Source: Roseimaritima multifibrata (GTDB lineage Bacteria; Planctomycetota; Planctomycetia; Pirellulales; Pirellulaceae). Taken from it: a stretch of 64,000 nucleotides of DNA. Position 1 is the first letter of the stretch. The number at the start of each line of letters is the position of its first letter. Position numbers and translations under genes: made by a program. Positions 37,131 through 46,740 of the stretch are shown piece by piece. Location of the stretch: the NCBI RefSeq assembly GCF_007741495.1, contig NZ_CP036262.1, positions 4,526,001 to 4,590,000 on the forward strand, in the 5' to 3' direction. Under the pieces are notes generated by a model, which was not told the DNA's origin, searched no databases, and was given only the letters and a program-made list of their open reading frames with translations.

Positions 37131-37292
37131 AACGCGCGAATTCAATCCGAAGTGAATCCGCTTCTCTTCCGTAGGCGTTCGTTGAAAGCCGAATGAGACT
37201 CTTCGTTGGGCACGATGCCATCGTGACTTCAAATCTCACAGCAGCGGTGATTCTGAGTTTTCGCTCTCAACACTCCATCCGGCGGACATACA

Positions 37293-39152
37293 ATGGCAAA
37301 AAGCACAGACGTTAATCGGTCGCAGATCGAATCACTTCTAGATGATAGCGAGATGATGGAGGAGATTCGCAATGCGTTTCCCGCTAGCGAGATTCCGTCG
37401 ACTAAACCGGAACTGTCAGATCTTCGCGAGACATTCGGAACTCGCAACAAGCAAGTTCGCGAAGCCGCCGTTCAAGAAGCAATCGTGCTTGCATTTGGAC
37501 GCCCATCATTGCTGGTGCAGAACAACAAGTATGCAACTCCGGAATCCACAACTTGGAAGTCGCGTCTTCGGAATGTTGGCCGCTACTTCAATGAAGTGAT
37601 TCCACGGGTTGGACGTGTCGAACTGTTCCATCACCAGGACTATGAATGGGTGGGGACCGCCTGGGTGATCGACGACGACACCTTGGTCACCAACCGACAC
37701 GTGGCAAATATCTTCGCTCAGAAAACCATTGGTGGCCTAATCGCGTTTCGCAAGAATCCAGCGGGAATCTCCATCACAGCAGCGGTTGACTTTCGCGAAG
37801 AGCATGAGGTTGTCCTTGACGAAACAGTCGAGATCGATCACGTCGCCTACATCTCTGATGACAATACGTCGTCACCCGATGTTGCTTTCATGAAAGTCAA
37901 ACGTGGTAGCCGAATGCCAGATCCGATCCCTTTGGCATCCGATTCCGCAAAGAAGGGTGACATGGTCAGCGTGATCGGATATCCAGCGTGGGACGGGCGG
38001 CGCAACGGTGTCCCAGAAATGAACCGTATCTTCAACGATATCTTCAACGTCAAACGTTTAGCTCCTGGCTACATCACCAATGATCTTGGGAGTCGCCTGA
38101 CGCATGACTGTAGCACTTTGGGTGGTAATTCCGGGTCGCCGGTTGTCAATACATCGGGCGAGGCAGTTGGGTTGCACTTTGCCGGTCGCTTTCTAACAGC
38201 GAATCATGGCGTCGATGTGAATGTCGTCAAACGCTTGCTGCGTTCGATGGGAGCAACTTCAGTGCGACCAGGTAGTTTCGATGCAGACGAGATGGAAGAA
38301 GCACGCACCATCGATTTCTACAAGAATCGCAAGGGATACGAAGAGGACTTCTTCGGCCCGCATCGCGATCTATTTGTCCCGTTGCCAAAGCTAACCGCAG
38401 CGCAGCAGGTCGAAGCCGCCAAGATCGAAGGGAAAACGAGAGAAAGTTCCTACGTTTTGGATTACATGCACTTCTCGTCTGTTATCAACGGCGAGCGCAA
38501 GATTTCATTCTTTACTGCTGTCAACATTGACGGCAGTTCACTGGTGCGACCACGACGCAGGCGAACAAACTGGCAAATCGATCCGCGAATCGATCGAGAC
38601 CAGCAGGCGGGCAATGAACTGTACCGACACAATCGTTTAGATCGGGGGCACTTGGTTCGGCGGCTCGATCCCGTCTGGGGTTCGGACGATGATGCCGAGC
38701 AAGCCGAAAATGACACGTTTCATTACACGAACGCGGCTCCGCAACACGCGCTGCTCAATCAACGGGATTGGCTGAACTTGGAAGACTACCTTCTCGATGC
38801 ACTGGGCGAACACAAGATGAAGTGCTCAGTCTTCACAGGCCCAGTCTTCGCGGATTCGGATCGCGAATATCGTGGTGTAAAAATCCCTGAAGCCTTTTGG
38901 AAAATTGTTGCTCTGCTGCAGGACGATGACACGATATCCGTCACGGCATATTTGCTTGGGCAGGCAGCATTCTTGAGTGATATCGAGTTTGCGTTCGGTG
39001 ATTTCAAGACCTTCCGAACTTCCGTAGCCAAGGTTCGCGAGCTGACGGGATTGGAATTCGACTCTCTGGAGAAGCTAGACCCACGTAGCGAAAATGAATC
39101 AACAGAAGTACTTGAAGTCATGCACCATCCCGCAGCCGCGTTGGGGATCTAG
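37293..39152 (+). CDS. Trypsin-like protease fused to NUC1-type DNA/RNA non-specific endonuclease
   Basis: 619 residues. After a helical ~75-residue N-terminus comes a V8/trypsin fold: WVIDDDTLVTNRHVA with H136, SSPDVAFMKV with the Asp, and GGNSGSPVV with S280. The second half is a beta-beta-alpha metal nuclease of the NUC1/NucA family: RHNRLDRGHLVRR with H453 as general base, followed by TNAAPQHALLNQRDWLNLED with the Mg-binding Asn. Such nucleases cut DNA and RNA without sequence preference. No export signal, so an active nuclease would be toxic in the cytoplasm unless held inactive. The fusion suggests cleavage-controlled nuclease release. Confidence 0.85.
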   Translation: MAKSTDVNRSQIESLLDDSEMMEEIRNAFPASEIPSTKPELSDLRETFGTRNKQVREAAVQEAIVLAFGRPSLLVQNNKYATPESTTWKSRLRNVGRYFNEVIPRVGRVELFHHQDYEWVGTAWVIDDDTLVTNRHVANIFAQKTIGGLIAFRKNPAGISITAAVDFREEHEVVLDETVEIDHVAYISDDNTSSPDVAFMKVKRGSRMPDPIPLASDSAKKGDMVSVIGYPAWDGRRNGVPEMNRIFNDIFNVKRLAPGYITNDLGSRLTHDCSTLGGNSGSPVVNTSGEAVGLHFAGRFLTANHGVDVNVVKRLLRSMGATSVRPGSFDADEMEEARTIDFYKNRKGYEEDFFGPHRDLFVPLPKLTAAQQVEAAKIEGKTRESSYVLDYMHFSSVINGERKISFFTAVNIDGSSLVRPRRRRTNWQIDPRIDRDQQAGNELYRHNRLDRGHLVRRLDPVWGSDDDAEQAENDTFHYTNAAPQHALLNQRDWLNLEDYLLDALGEHKMKCSVFTGPVFADSDREYRGVKIPEAFWKIVALLQDDDTISVTAYLLGQAAFLSDIEFAFGDFKTFRTSVAKVRELTGLEFDSLEKLDPRSENESTEVLEVMHHPAAALGI

Positions 39153-39200
39153 TGCTGACTAAACGCCGAGTCGTTGGCTTTCTACCTATACGGGACAACT

Positions 39201-40133
39201 GTGGCACATAGCAAAAAATCGAGACGACATCATAGCGTGTCGGCAGATATCCAATCGTCAGGCAATTCGATAAAGGAGAACGCTGAAACGAAGAAGCGGG
39301 ATCGTAGAGTTCTACCTGAGTTCCAACACCAGATACGAGCGAAAGAGCAAGAGAAATCCGCTGGCGTTTTGGACCAAGGCAATAGGTTCCATACGGCCGC
39401 GGACGCATGGTATTCAACGTACGGAACTCATGTCAGCAGGGTCCTCGCTCAACAGTCAGCCGCCGAGTACGTCACGGAAGCTGTTATCGGAGATGATGAT
39501 CGTGTTCGTATCCGAAACACGAACGAGTATCCCTATAGCGCAATCTGTTCCTTGGAAATTGTTGCCCGCACTGGGCGTCAATTCGTCGGCACAGGATTTT
39601 TGGTCGACAGCAACACTGTAGTGACTGCCGGGCATTGCTTGTTTATGCCAGACCAGGGGGGGTGGGCCAAGCAGATTCGAGTCTACCCGGGCCGCAACGG
39701 CGCGGGTGAAGCACAGGCTTTTGCGGCAATCAACATGCATAGCGTTGAAGGCTGGACGAAAGATCGGCGTCCTCAACAGGATTATGGCGCTATCACGCTC
39801 GACGCGGATGCCACGGGATTTGGCTCGCTTGGTTATGTGACTCTCAGCGACCGCGAGATCGTCAAGCAGGACTACCATGTCGTTGGATACTCGGCTGACA
39901 AACCAATCGGAACTCTATGGGGTCACCTTCGCGAACTGGCTCAAGTGCGACAGCACATTCTGATTTACGAAACGGACACTTACGGTGGCAATAGTGGCTG
40001 TCCCGTGTTCTGTCTCGGTGATAACGACGAGGTATTTACCGTCGGCATTCACAATTATGGAGATATCAGCGGCAATTCCGCGACTCGTATCACGGATGAG
40101 GTTTTCGAGAATATTAGTCGGTGGAGCCAATGA
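39201..40133 (+). CDS. V8/trypsin-like serine protease
   Basis: About 310 residues from GTG 39201 (GGGA six bases upstream); an in-frame TTG at 39174 is the alternative. A charged N-terminus (KKSRRHHS, ENAETKKRDRR) without a signal peptide precedes the protease: GFLVDSNTVVTAGHC with H145, RPQQDYGAITL with D194, and TYGGNSGCPVF with S265. This is the glutamyl-endopeptidase (S1B) pattern. It is the third trypsin-fold protein in the operon and lies 48 bases after the nuclease fusion. Confidence 0.8.
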   Translation: MAHSKKSRRHHSVSADIQSSGNSIKENAETKKRDRRVLPEFQHQIRAKEQEKSAGVLDQGNRFHTAADAWYSTYGTHVSRVLAQQSAAEYVTEAVIGDDDRVRIRNTNEYPYSAICSLEIVARTGRQFVGTGFLVDSNTVVTAGHCLFMPDQGGWAKQIRVYPGRNGAGEAQAFAAINMHSVEGWTKDRRPQQDYGAITLDADATGFGSLGYVTLSDREIVKQDYHVVGYSADKPIGTLWGHLRELAQVRQHILIYETDTYGGNSGCPVFCLGDNDEVFTVGIHNYGDISGNSATRITDEVFENISRWSQ

Positions 40134-40154
40134 CATCTGGGGATCACGCAGCCA

Positions 40155-42587
40155 ATGACACTTAATCCAATACGGGTATCCCAAGGCAAGCGACCGCGGC
40201 AATCGGCTGATTGTGGAGAGCGCCGGTCACGCCACCCAAGTGATGCGTCGTCGGACCAAGGTCTTGCCCTAGACTTGGAGCACTTGGGTTTGGGCGAGTT
40301 CGATGGGACGGTAATTTACGTGCACGGAATCGCGAACAAACCAGTCGCATCTATTCTCAAGTGCCAATGGGATCGCGCTCTTTTTGGCACGGGCATGGGG
40401 CAACGCTCGCGAATGGTTTATTGGGTCAATCGCGATCGTTATCCAGACCCATACCAATCCACATGCAACGACGCAGACTATTCCGAAGGAATCGAACTCG
40501 ACTATCGTGAGGAGTCGCTGTCCGACGACAACGAAGCCTCACGTTTAGCAATGGCAGACCGACAGGCGAAAGAACTGGTCTCTCGCCTAGGTTCCAGAAT
40601 AGCTGAGGACGAGAAACCAGCGATCTCCGATAGCCTACTAAGTTTGGCCAAGCGAATTGACAGGTGTTCCGAACGACAGGACAGCAGTGCCCATGCAGAA
40701 GCGATTCCCCTGCCACGCTGGGCACGCGATCGCATAACGCGATTGTTTACACGCTATTTGTTAAACGATGTTCACGACTACTTCTTCGATCGTGAAAAGC
40801 AGCGTGAGATTGACGAGACTTTTTGCAATCGGATGATCGGCGGTGGACCATTTATCGTCATTGGACATAGCCTAGGATCGGTCATCGCTTACAAGAATCT
40901 ATGTGAAACAGAAGATCTGGATCGTCATGATGTCCGCCTATTTCTTACCCTCGGTAGTCCACTTGGATTGCAAGAAGTGCAAGACTATCTGAAGGACGCA
41001 CTTAGGAAGAACGATCTCGAGAAACCTGTTTGTGTCAAGAATTGGATCAACATGGCAGATCGACTAGATCCTGTCGCTGCAGATCCCCGTATCGCCAACG
41101 ACATCGACCGGTCGATTTTCGATCAAGCCATCGCCAATGAGGATCGTCCAAGGCATCCCCACTCGGCAACCGGGTATCTGCGACATCCCGATTGTCAGGA
41201 ATACGTTCGACGTGTTGTGGGCGCCTCGTTCGCGCAGCCGATCTCTTTGTTTAGCATCGCACGCGACTTGACAGATCAGATCGAAAACTCATTAAAACCA
41301 TCCGGTAAGCATTCTGCGGTCGCCGGAGGCGAGAGGCACCCCGTCTTGATCGAACTCATCGAACGAGACGATGACGGCATGGAGGGCGCGAAAGATCGTT
41401 TGCTTGTCGAGATCGAAAAGGTGATTGGCTCCGAATCGTTTGCAACCATCCAATTCACTCACCTACGTCGGTATCTTGCGGCCGAACTAACTAGCCTTCA
41501 GATCGAGTGTCTCGGACCCATTCTGAAGTGTCAGCAGTCGGGACGGATCTGGAGCAATTCCGAAAAGCTCAGTCTTTCGTCTGGACCCGCGATCGCACGA
41601 GAAGACCCCATTCAATCGGCTGCAGCAGCACGCGTGTACGGTGCTGATGGCACCAATATCCACTGGGCTGTGTTGGACACGGGGATCGAACCGAACCATC
41701 CACATTTCCAGACCCACGACAACATCGTTGCCAAGTGGGATTGCACCCATCACGGGCCTGAAATTGACTCGGTAGAACACGATCCAATCGATCGGCACGG
41801 TCATGGGACGCATGTCGCGGCAATCATCGCAGGGTCGGTGCAGCTGGGAGTCGACCGCAGAACGGCCAGAGATGGAGTCGCTCCAGCAACACGATTGCAT
41901 AGCTACAAAGTGCTCGGAGCAGGAGGACGCGGTCGTGACTCGTATATCATTCGCGCGCTGGACCACATCGCGTCGGTCAATGATGCGGCGTCAAGGAATG
42001 TGATTCACGGCGTCAACCTAAGTCTGGGCGGACCGTTCGATCCGGAAACTTATGGCTGCGGACATTCGCCGATTTGCCGCGAGCTTCGGCGACTGTGGCG
42101 ACAAGGAGTGTTGGTGGTCGTCGCCGCAGGGAACGCTGGATTTGCCGAACTGCAATCTAGCAGAGGGTCATTGCGGGCAAACCTGGATCTATCGATTGGT
42201 GATCCAGCCAATTTGGAAGAGGCGATCGCCGTTGGATCCGTCCACCTAGCAAACCCGTTGACCTATGGAACGTCCTTCTTTTCCTCACGAGGGCCAACTG
42301 CCGACGGTCGTCAGAAGCCAGACGTGGTTGCGCCTGGCGAACGAGTTCCCAGTGCAAACTACGGCTACCGTTCCGGCAATGACTACATCGAACTGAGCGG
42401 CACGAGCATGGCTGCACCTCACGTATCAGGCCTGCTAGCAGCCTTTCTGTCGCAGCGACGCGAGTTGATTGGCGAGCCCGATCAAGTAAAGAGAATATTG
42501 CTCGAAAACTGCACGTCACTCAAGCGTGATCCTTACGTCCAAGGAGCCGGTCTTCCAAATCTTGTCCGCATGCTCCTTGCCACCTAG
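40155..42587 (+). CDS. Alpha/beta hydrolase (lipase-like) fused to subtilisin-like S8 protease
   Basis: 810 residues. The N-terminal half is a lipase-like hydrolase: VIYVHGIANKP near residue 55, then FIVIGHSLGSVIAY with nucleophile S239, and LFLTLGSPLG. The C-terminal half is a complete subtilase: WAVLDTGIEPNHPHF with D508, HGHGTHVAAIIAG with H550, NLSLGGP, VVVAAGNAG with the oxyanion Asn, and SGTSMAAPHVSG with S751. There is no signal peptide and no obvious I9 propeptide; the hydrolase domain takes that place. Such a join suggests coupled cleavage of an ester or lipid and of protein. It is 21 bases from the preceding gene. Confidence 0.85.
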   Translation: MTLNPIRVSQGKRPRQSADCGERRSRHPSDASSDQGLALDLEHLGLGEFDGTVIYVHGIANKPVASILKCQWDRALFGTGMGQRSRMVYWVNRDRYPDPYQSTCNDADYSEGIELDYREESLSDDNEASRLAMADRQAKELVSRLGSRIAEDEKPAISDSLLSLAKRIDRCSERQDSSAHAEAIPLPRWARDRITRLFTRYLLNDVHDYFFDREKQREIDETFCNRMIGGGPFIVIGHSLGSVIAYKNLCETEDLDRHDVRLFLTLGSPLGLQEVQDYLKDALRKNDLEKPVCVKNWINMADRLDPVAADPRIANDIDRSIFDQAIANEDRPRHPHSATGYLRHPDCQEYVRRVVGASFAQPISLFSIARDLTDQIENSLKPSGKHSAVAGGERHPVLIELIERDDDGMEGAKDRLLVEIEKVIGSESFATIQFTHLRRYLAAELTSLQIECLGPILKCQQSGRIWSNSEKLSLSSGPAIAREDPIQSAAAARVYGADGTNIHWAVLDTGIEPNHPHFQTHDNIVAKWDCTHHGPEIDSVEHDPIDRHGHGTHVAAIIAGSVQLGVDRRTARDGVAPATRLHSYKVLGAGGRGRDSYIIRALDHIASVNDAASRNVIHGVNLSLGGPFDPETYGCGHSPICRELRRLWRQGVLVVVAAGNAGFAELQSSRGSLRANLDLSIGDPANLEEAIAVGSVHLANPLTYGTSFFSSRGPTADGRQKPDVVAPGERVPSANYGYRSGNDYIELSGTSMAAPHVSGLLAAFLSQRRELIGEPDQVKRILLENCTSLKRDPYVQGAGLPNLVRMLLAT

Positions 42588-42604
42588 AAATTCAGATTTA
42601 CCAA

Positions 42605-45589
42605 ATGCAAGAGAATCGATCCATCTTTGGCACGTTGTCCGCCTTGATCGGAACCGGTGCCGCAGTGACGCTACTGTCACTCTTCGGAATCGCTGCGGTA
42701 CCCCAAGCAGAACCTGCAAAAGTTGACGACAAAGAACCGAAGCTGCCTGCAACAGTAACGGAATACCCCGCCGTTGACGGTTCCATCAGCTATTCCTCGG
42801 ACATGTGGGACGATCCGTTTCGCAATGCTGACTTTGCGATCAATGAAGTTGAACAAATTAACAAACCGTCAAAGATCCGCGACACGATCAATAGCAAATT
42901 GGGTGACAATGGAAAGATCATGCACTTGGTCGTATCAGTTCCCCAAGGAAAAACTGCCAGCGAGATTGAGGAGCGTAGTCGGCGTCGTCACTCATTAGAG
43001 CTGGCGCTCGCAAACCATGGATTCGCAATGCCATTTGCGAACCGAATGACGTTCCGCAAAGCGAAAGTGAAGTACTATTTTGAAACGCCAGAAGTCAAAA
43101 GTGTGGAATCCGAGAATCGAATTTCATACTGTCGCGATCTCGCAGTGCCAACCAAGCTTTACCGGCACATTGACCAAAAGCACTTCATTCTAGTCACGTG
43201 GATTCTCGAGTCGGATCTAGGCAGAAGGCCTCTCGACACCATTCGACAAATCCTTAAAGACGTAGCTCCAAAGAAAGTAGAACATCAAGAATTAGCGTCG
43301 CTGGGCATTCTTGGCCCCTACTGGAGCAATACGCTAGCCGACATCCTCGTTGAAGCTAAGTCGTATAGTGAAATGACCGACGAGGATAGTGCTGGCACAC
43401 CGGATAGCGAGAGTGACGACGAGAACGACGTTGGCTGTAGCAGCACAGTCGACGAAGAAGACTCCGACCGCGTGACCTCTGACTTTTATGCAAACTGGTG
43501 TCAAGGCATGATGCTGTGCAACTACGCATGTACTGCCTCAGATGAATCGATTGGGCTGACCCGCGGTCAGACCGAGATCAAAATTGGCGGAAGCAAACTG
43601 CGACTATTCCACACAATCGGATCGGACGAACGTTTGATCCAAGCGATTCAGCACGAACTTGAGATTCGTGGTGTCTGGCCGTCGAGTAAGCGTTCGGGAC
43701 GAATGGTGCTGTTTGCTGAACAGAGCTCGCTTCGCTATGTCAAAGATCTACGATCGCAATTTTCGACTTCGGGTGGGCACAATCCTGTGTTCATTCCGTA
43801 TCTAAGGGGAATCGCGGACCGTCATCATGATCGCAGTTCAGTTCAGGACTACTTGGATCGTTCGATGTCGCGATTGGCACTACGGCGTGACACAGAGTCC
43901 GAACGATCCGAGCCCGTCAAATTGATCGGTATATTGGGATCAAACTGGGACGACAAAAATCTGATTCTTGAAAAGGCAAGAGAAGCTTTTCCAGTTGCCA
44001 CGTTCTTCACGCTTGAGCTAGACGCCAGATACAGTCGACCCGACGTGGTTCAACACGGTCGAAATCTGATCATTGCCTCTCACTACGGACTACGGGTCGA
44101 CGGTCGGCCAGATATCTTCGGCGAAGTATCCAGTATTCCGCGGTTTCGCGACCAGTACCAGACTTCAGGATTTGTCGGCGCATCAATCTTGTGCAAAGCG
44201 TTTCTTGACGATCGGTTAAAAAGTGATGAATTTACGCTGACGTATGGGGATGTCCATCAAGACTTGTTCGACATAGTTGGACGCCGGAAGGTGGGTGGAA
44301 AAGTGCCGACATCACCTGCGTTCCTGAAACCAAGCGTGTTCGAGGTCGGCCGTGGTGGGCCAGTGCAATTGCAATCTAATGCAAGCTTAGGCCATTCGTA
44401 TCTTCCGCTGCGACAACCCGCTGCAATTCCATCGATACATCAACGACCGTGGATGCCGGTAATTGTGCTGGTTGCACTAATGATGATCGCAGTGGCCTTT
44501 AACACCATCGCTGGATACTCATCGGAAGCTGACGACCTCCGAGAAGGTCTGACAACTGGCATAGGGCAAACTATAAAGGCGATGAAGTCCATGTTCACAG
44601 GTTCAACGTACACAAGTGAGCCTGCCATCTGGTCACAGTTAATCGCGGTTGTCATTGGAATCGCCATTCTCTGCGTCATGGTCATGTCAAGTTTTGCCGA
44701 CGAGTCCGAACCCATCCTATTCAGCGAGGGCATTAGCATCTGGCCATCGATCGTTGGCTTGTACTTCGTCATCGCATTCAGCTTAGCGTCGCTTCGCGAT
44801 CTATTCTCAAACCAGACAAAGAAAGAAGTAGACGAAAACGAAGTCCCCTTCACTTATGCCTCGGTCCGAAAACGCAGACAATTTGATTTTGGTGCCTGCA
44901 AATTGGCAGGTGTAATCGTGGTAGGATTTTATTTGATTTCGTTTTTTGAAAGCGGATTCATCCCACCACCCGCGCGTGACTTTATTGTCGCGTGGCTGGG
45001 CAGCATCATCCTGTTCATCGCAACGACGTGCATTTTGCTGGTTACGTGTCGCTGTTTGATCTACGCGCTTTACGCACGGAAGCTAATCCGACGTTTCGAA
45101 GACAAAGTCGAACAGGACTCACCGAAGCAATTGGCTGAACGTTGTCGAAGCACCATGCTGCTAAGTATTGAATCGAGCCGAAATTTGGTTGCCCCGGCAA
45201 TATTGTCCCTGATGTTCTTGGCAGCCAGATCGCGATATTGGGATGCCTGGGGTTTAGACCTGAGCTGGTACATTCTGATCGGTGTCCCAATTGCGACCTG
45301 CCTGATTGCCGCGGTCATTGTACGACTCACCGCCGTCTCGCTACGCAACAAATCCCTCGACTATCTACGTAGCGAACGCTTTCATCATTTGTTGGGGGAA
45401 CGAAGAAGCCGTGACGACGATGCCGAATTCATGGGGCACGCAATCGATGAGATTTCCCGGTTACAACTTGGTCCCTATGGGCCGATTACGAAGGACTACA
45501 TACTTGGTGCCGCAGCGATTCTAGTCGCCGTCGCGATCAGCGGGCCAGTGCGAAGCCTAGTAGAGAAGCTGCTAGTTTTTCTTCACTAG
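42605..45589 (+). CDS. Large multi-spanning membrane protein, unknown function
   Basis: 994 residues. A hydrophobic N-terminus (TLSALIGTGAAVTLLSLFGIAA) could anchor it. Residues ~50-600 are soluble, with an acidic linker (DSAGTPDSESDDENDVG) and a segment (VKLIGILGSNWDDKNLILEKARE, IIASHYGLRVDGRPDIFGE) that recalls periplasmic-binding-like or Rossmann folds. The last ~380 residues hold about seven or eight hydrophobic helices (for example WMPVIVLVALMMIAVAF, LIAVVIGIAILCVMVM, WYILIGVPIATCLIAAVIV). The layout fits a membrane sensor or channel at the end of the operon. I recognise no family. Confidence 0.7.
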   Translation: MQENRSIFGTLSALIGTGAAVTLLSLFGIAAVPQAEPAKVDDKEPKLPATVTEYPAVDGSISYSSDMWDDPFRNADFAINEVEQINKPSKIRDTINSKLGDNGKIMHLVVSVPQGKTASEIEERSRRRHSLELALANHGFAMPFANRMTFRKAKVKYYFETPEVKSVESENRISYCRDLAVPTKLYRHIDQKHFILVTWILESDLGRRPLDTIRQILKDVAPKKVEHQELASLGILGPYWSNTLADILVEAKSYSEMTDEDSAGTPDSESDDENDVGCSSTVDEEDSDRVTSDFYANWCQGMMLCNYACTASDESIGLTRGQTEIKIGGSKLRLFHTIGSDERLIQAIQHELEIRGVWPSSKRSGRMVLFAEQSSLRYVKDLRSQFSTSGGHNPVFIPYLRGIADRHHDRSSVQDYLDRSMSRLALRRDTESERSEPVKLIGILGSNWDDKNLILEKAREAFPVATFFTLELDARYSRPDVVQHGRNLIIASHYGLRVDGRPDIFGEVSSIPRFRDQYQTSGFVGASILCKAFLDDRLKSDEFTLTYGDVHQDLFDIVGRRKVGGKVPTSPAFLKPSVFEVGRGGPVQLQSNASLGHSYLPLRQPAAIPSIHQRPWMPVIVLVALMMIAVAFNTIAGYSSEADDLREGLTTGIGQTIKAMKSMFTGSTYTSEPAIWSQLIAVVIGIAILCVMVMSSFADESEPILFSEGISIWPSIVGLYFVIAFSLASLRDLFSNQTKKEVDENEVPFTYASVRKRRQFDFGACKLAGVIVVGFYLISFFESGFIPPPARDFIVAWLGSIILFIATTCILLVTCRCLIYALYARKLIRRFEDKVEQDSPKQLAERCRSTMLLSIESSRNLVAPAILSLMFLAARSRYWDAWGLDLSWYILIGVPIATCLIAAVIVRLTAVSLRNKSLDYLRSERFHHLLGERRSRDDDAEFMGHAIDEISRLQLGPYGPITKDYILGAAAILVAVAISGPVRSLVEKLLVFLH

Positions 45590-45774
45590 CGCATTTCAAG
45601 GACAAGTTTGCCGGTCATTTCGTAGGGCTGTGTATGGACGCCGCGAACCATCGATGCACTGGTAATCTGAATTAGACCGAAGGACAATCCGTGACTATTC
45701 AAGTTGAACTTGTGCATTCCAAAACAGCTATGAGGTGGTGCCGGTTTTGGGGGCCACCGGGAAGCTTGCGCCGC

Positions 45775-46740
45775 TCATGCGGCGGCTTCGTACTGTGTCG
45801 GCGTGAGGTAGCCAAGAGATGAATGTCGGCGATCGGTGTTGTAGTACTGGATGTACTCAGTCAACTCGCGTTTTGCGATCGCCATACTCAGGTATTCGGC
45901 CATACCCATTTCAGTCTTGAGAGTTCCGAAGCAGGATTCCATAAATGCATTGTCGTAGCAGTCGCCCGCACGACTCATGCTCTGTCGCATTGAAGCACGA
46001 GAGAGAATTCCACGATACCGCTTTCCTGCATATTGGCCACCACGGTCAGTGTGGTGAATCAATCCTGCCGAAGGCTGCACGGCTCGAATCGATCGCTGAA
46101 GAGCTGTCACTGCGAGTTGTTCAGTCATGTCATCGCGGAAATCCCATCCAACAATCCGGCGTGAATAGCGATCCATCAGCGTGGCAAGATATCCAAAACC
46201 AATACCATCGACGGGAATGTACGTAATGTCGCCTACCCAAAGTTGACCAAAGGTGGTCGGTTCTAGCAGATTCAGCAAAAGGTTAGGACTGTACCCAAGC
46301 CGATGTCGACTTTCGGTGGTTCGCGGCTTAAACGATTTCGGCTGAATCACGCGAAGTCCTGCATCTTCCATGAGTTTTGACACTCTGCGACGGCCGCAAT
46401 GAATGTCCATTGTCTTCAGTTCCTCAATGATTCGACGGCTGCCATAGCGGCGTTTATGCTTTCGGAAGACCGCAGTGACGATCGGCAGTAACGCGGCATC
46501 AGACTCATCGCGCTCCGAGCCTCCGGAACGCTGCCAGGCTTGAAAGGAAGACCGATTGAGCGATAGGAAATCACAGACCTCTCGCTCGGATGCTATCTGC
46601 AGCTGGACAATCGACGCGGCGGCGGGATAGATTTCGGCTACTCGTTGCGGCCGAAAATGATTAACGCTTTTTTTAAGACGTCGCGCTCCCGCTCGACACG
46701 ACACGACGCAACTGATTCTCCAGCTCTTTGACCCGATCAT
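45775..46740 (-). CDS. IS3-family transposase OrfB
   Basis: The protein has the HTH_21-like segment (HKRRYGSRRIIEELK), then the integrase catalytic core with D (WVGDITYIPVDG), D (IHHTDRGGQYAG) and E (NAFMESCFGTLKTE), and the closing YNTDRRHSSLGYLTPTQYE. That is the full DDE triad of IS3-group transposases. Native expression would need -1 frameshifting from orfA at the AAAAAAAG run near 46675; the frame before that run is not natural OrfB. Because orfA is broken, production of the OrfAB fusion is unlikely. Confidence 0.9.
   Translation of the reverse strand: MIGSKSWRISCVVSCRAGARRLKKSVNHFRPQRVAEIYPAAASIVQLQIASEREVCDFLSLNRSSFQAWQRSGGSERDESDAALLPIVTAVFRKHKRRYGSRRIIEELKTMDIHCGRRRVSKLMEDAGLRVIQPKSFKPRTTESRHRLGYSPNLLLNLLEPTTFGQLWVGDITYIPVDGIGFGYLATLMDRYSRRIVGWDFRDDMTEQLAVTALQRSIRAVQPSAGLIHHTDRGGQYAGKRYRGILSRASMRQSMSRAGDCYDNAFMESCFGTLKTEMGMAEYLSMAIAKRELTEYIQYYNTDRRHSSLGYLTPTQYEAAA

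Noticed and set aside
25161-45589. Known defence systems (restriction-modification, CBASS, Thoeris, retron, BREX)
   Set aside because: None of their hallmark genes (methyltransferase, cyclic-nucleotide synthase, TIR, reverse transcriptase, PglX/BrxC) is visible in the operon.
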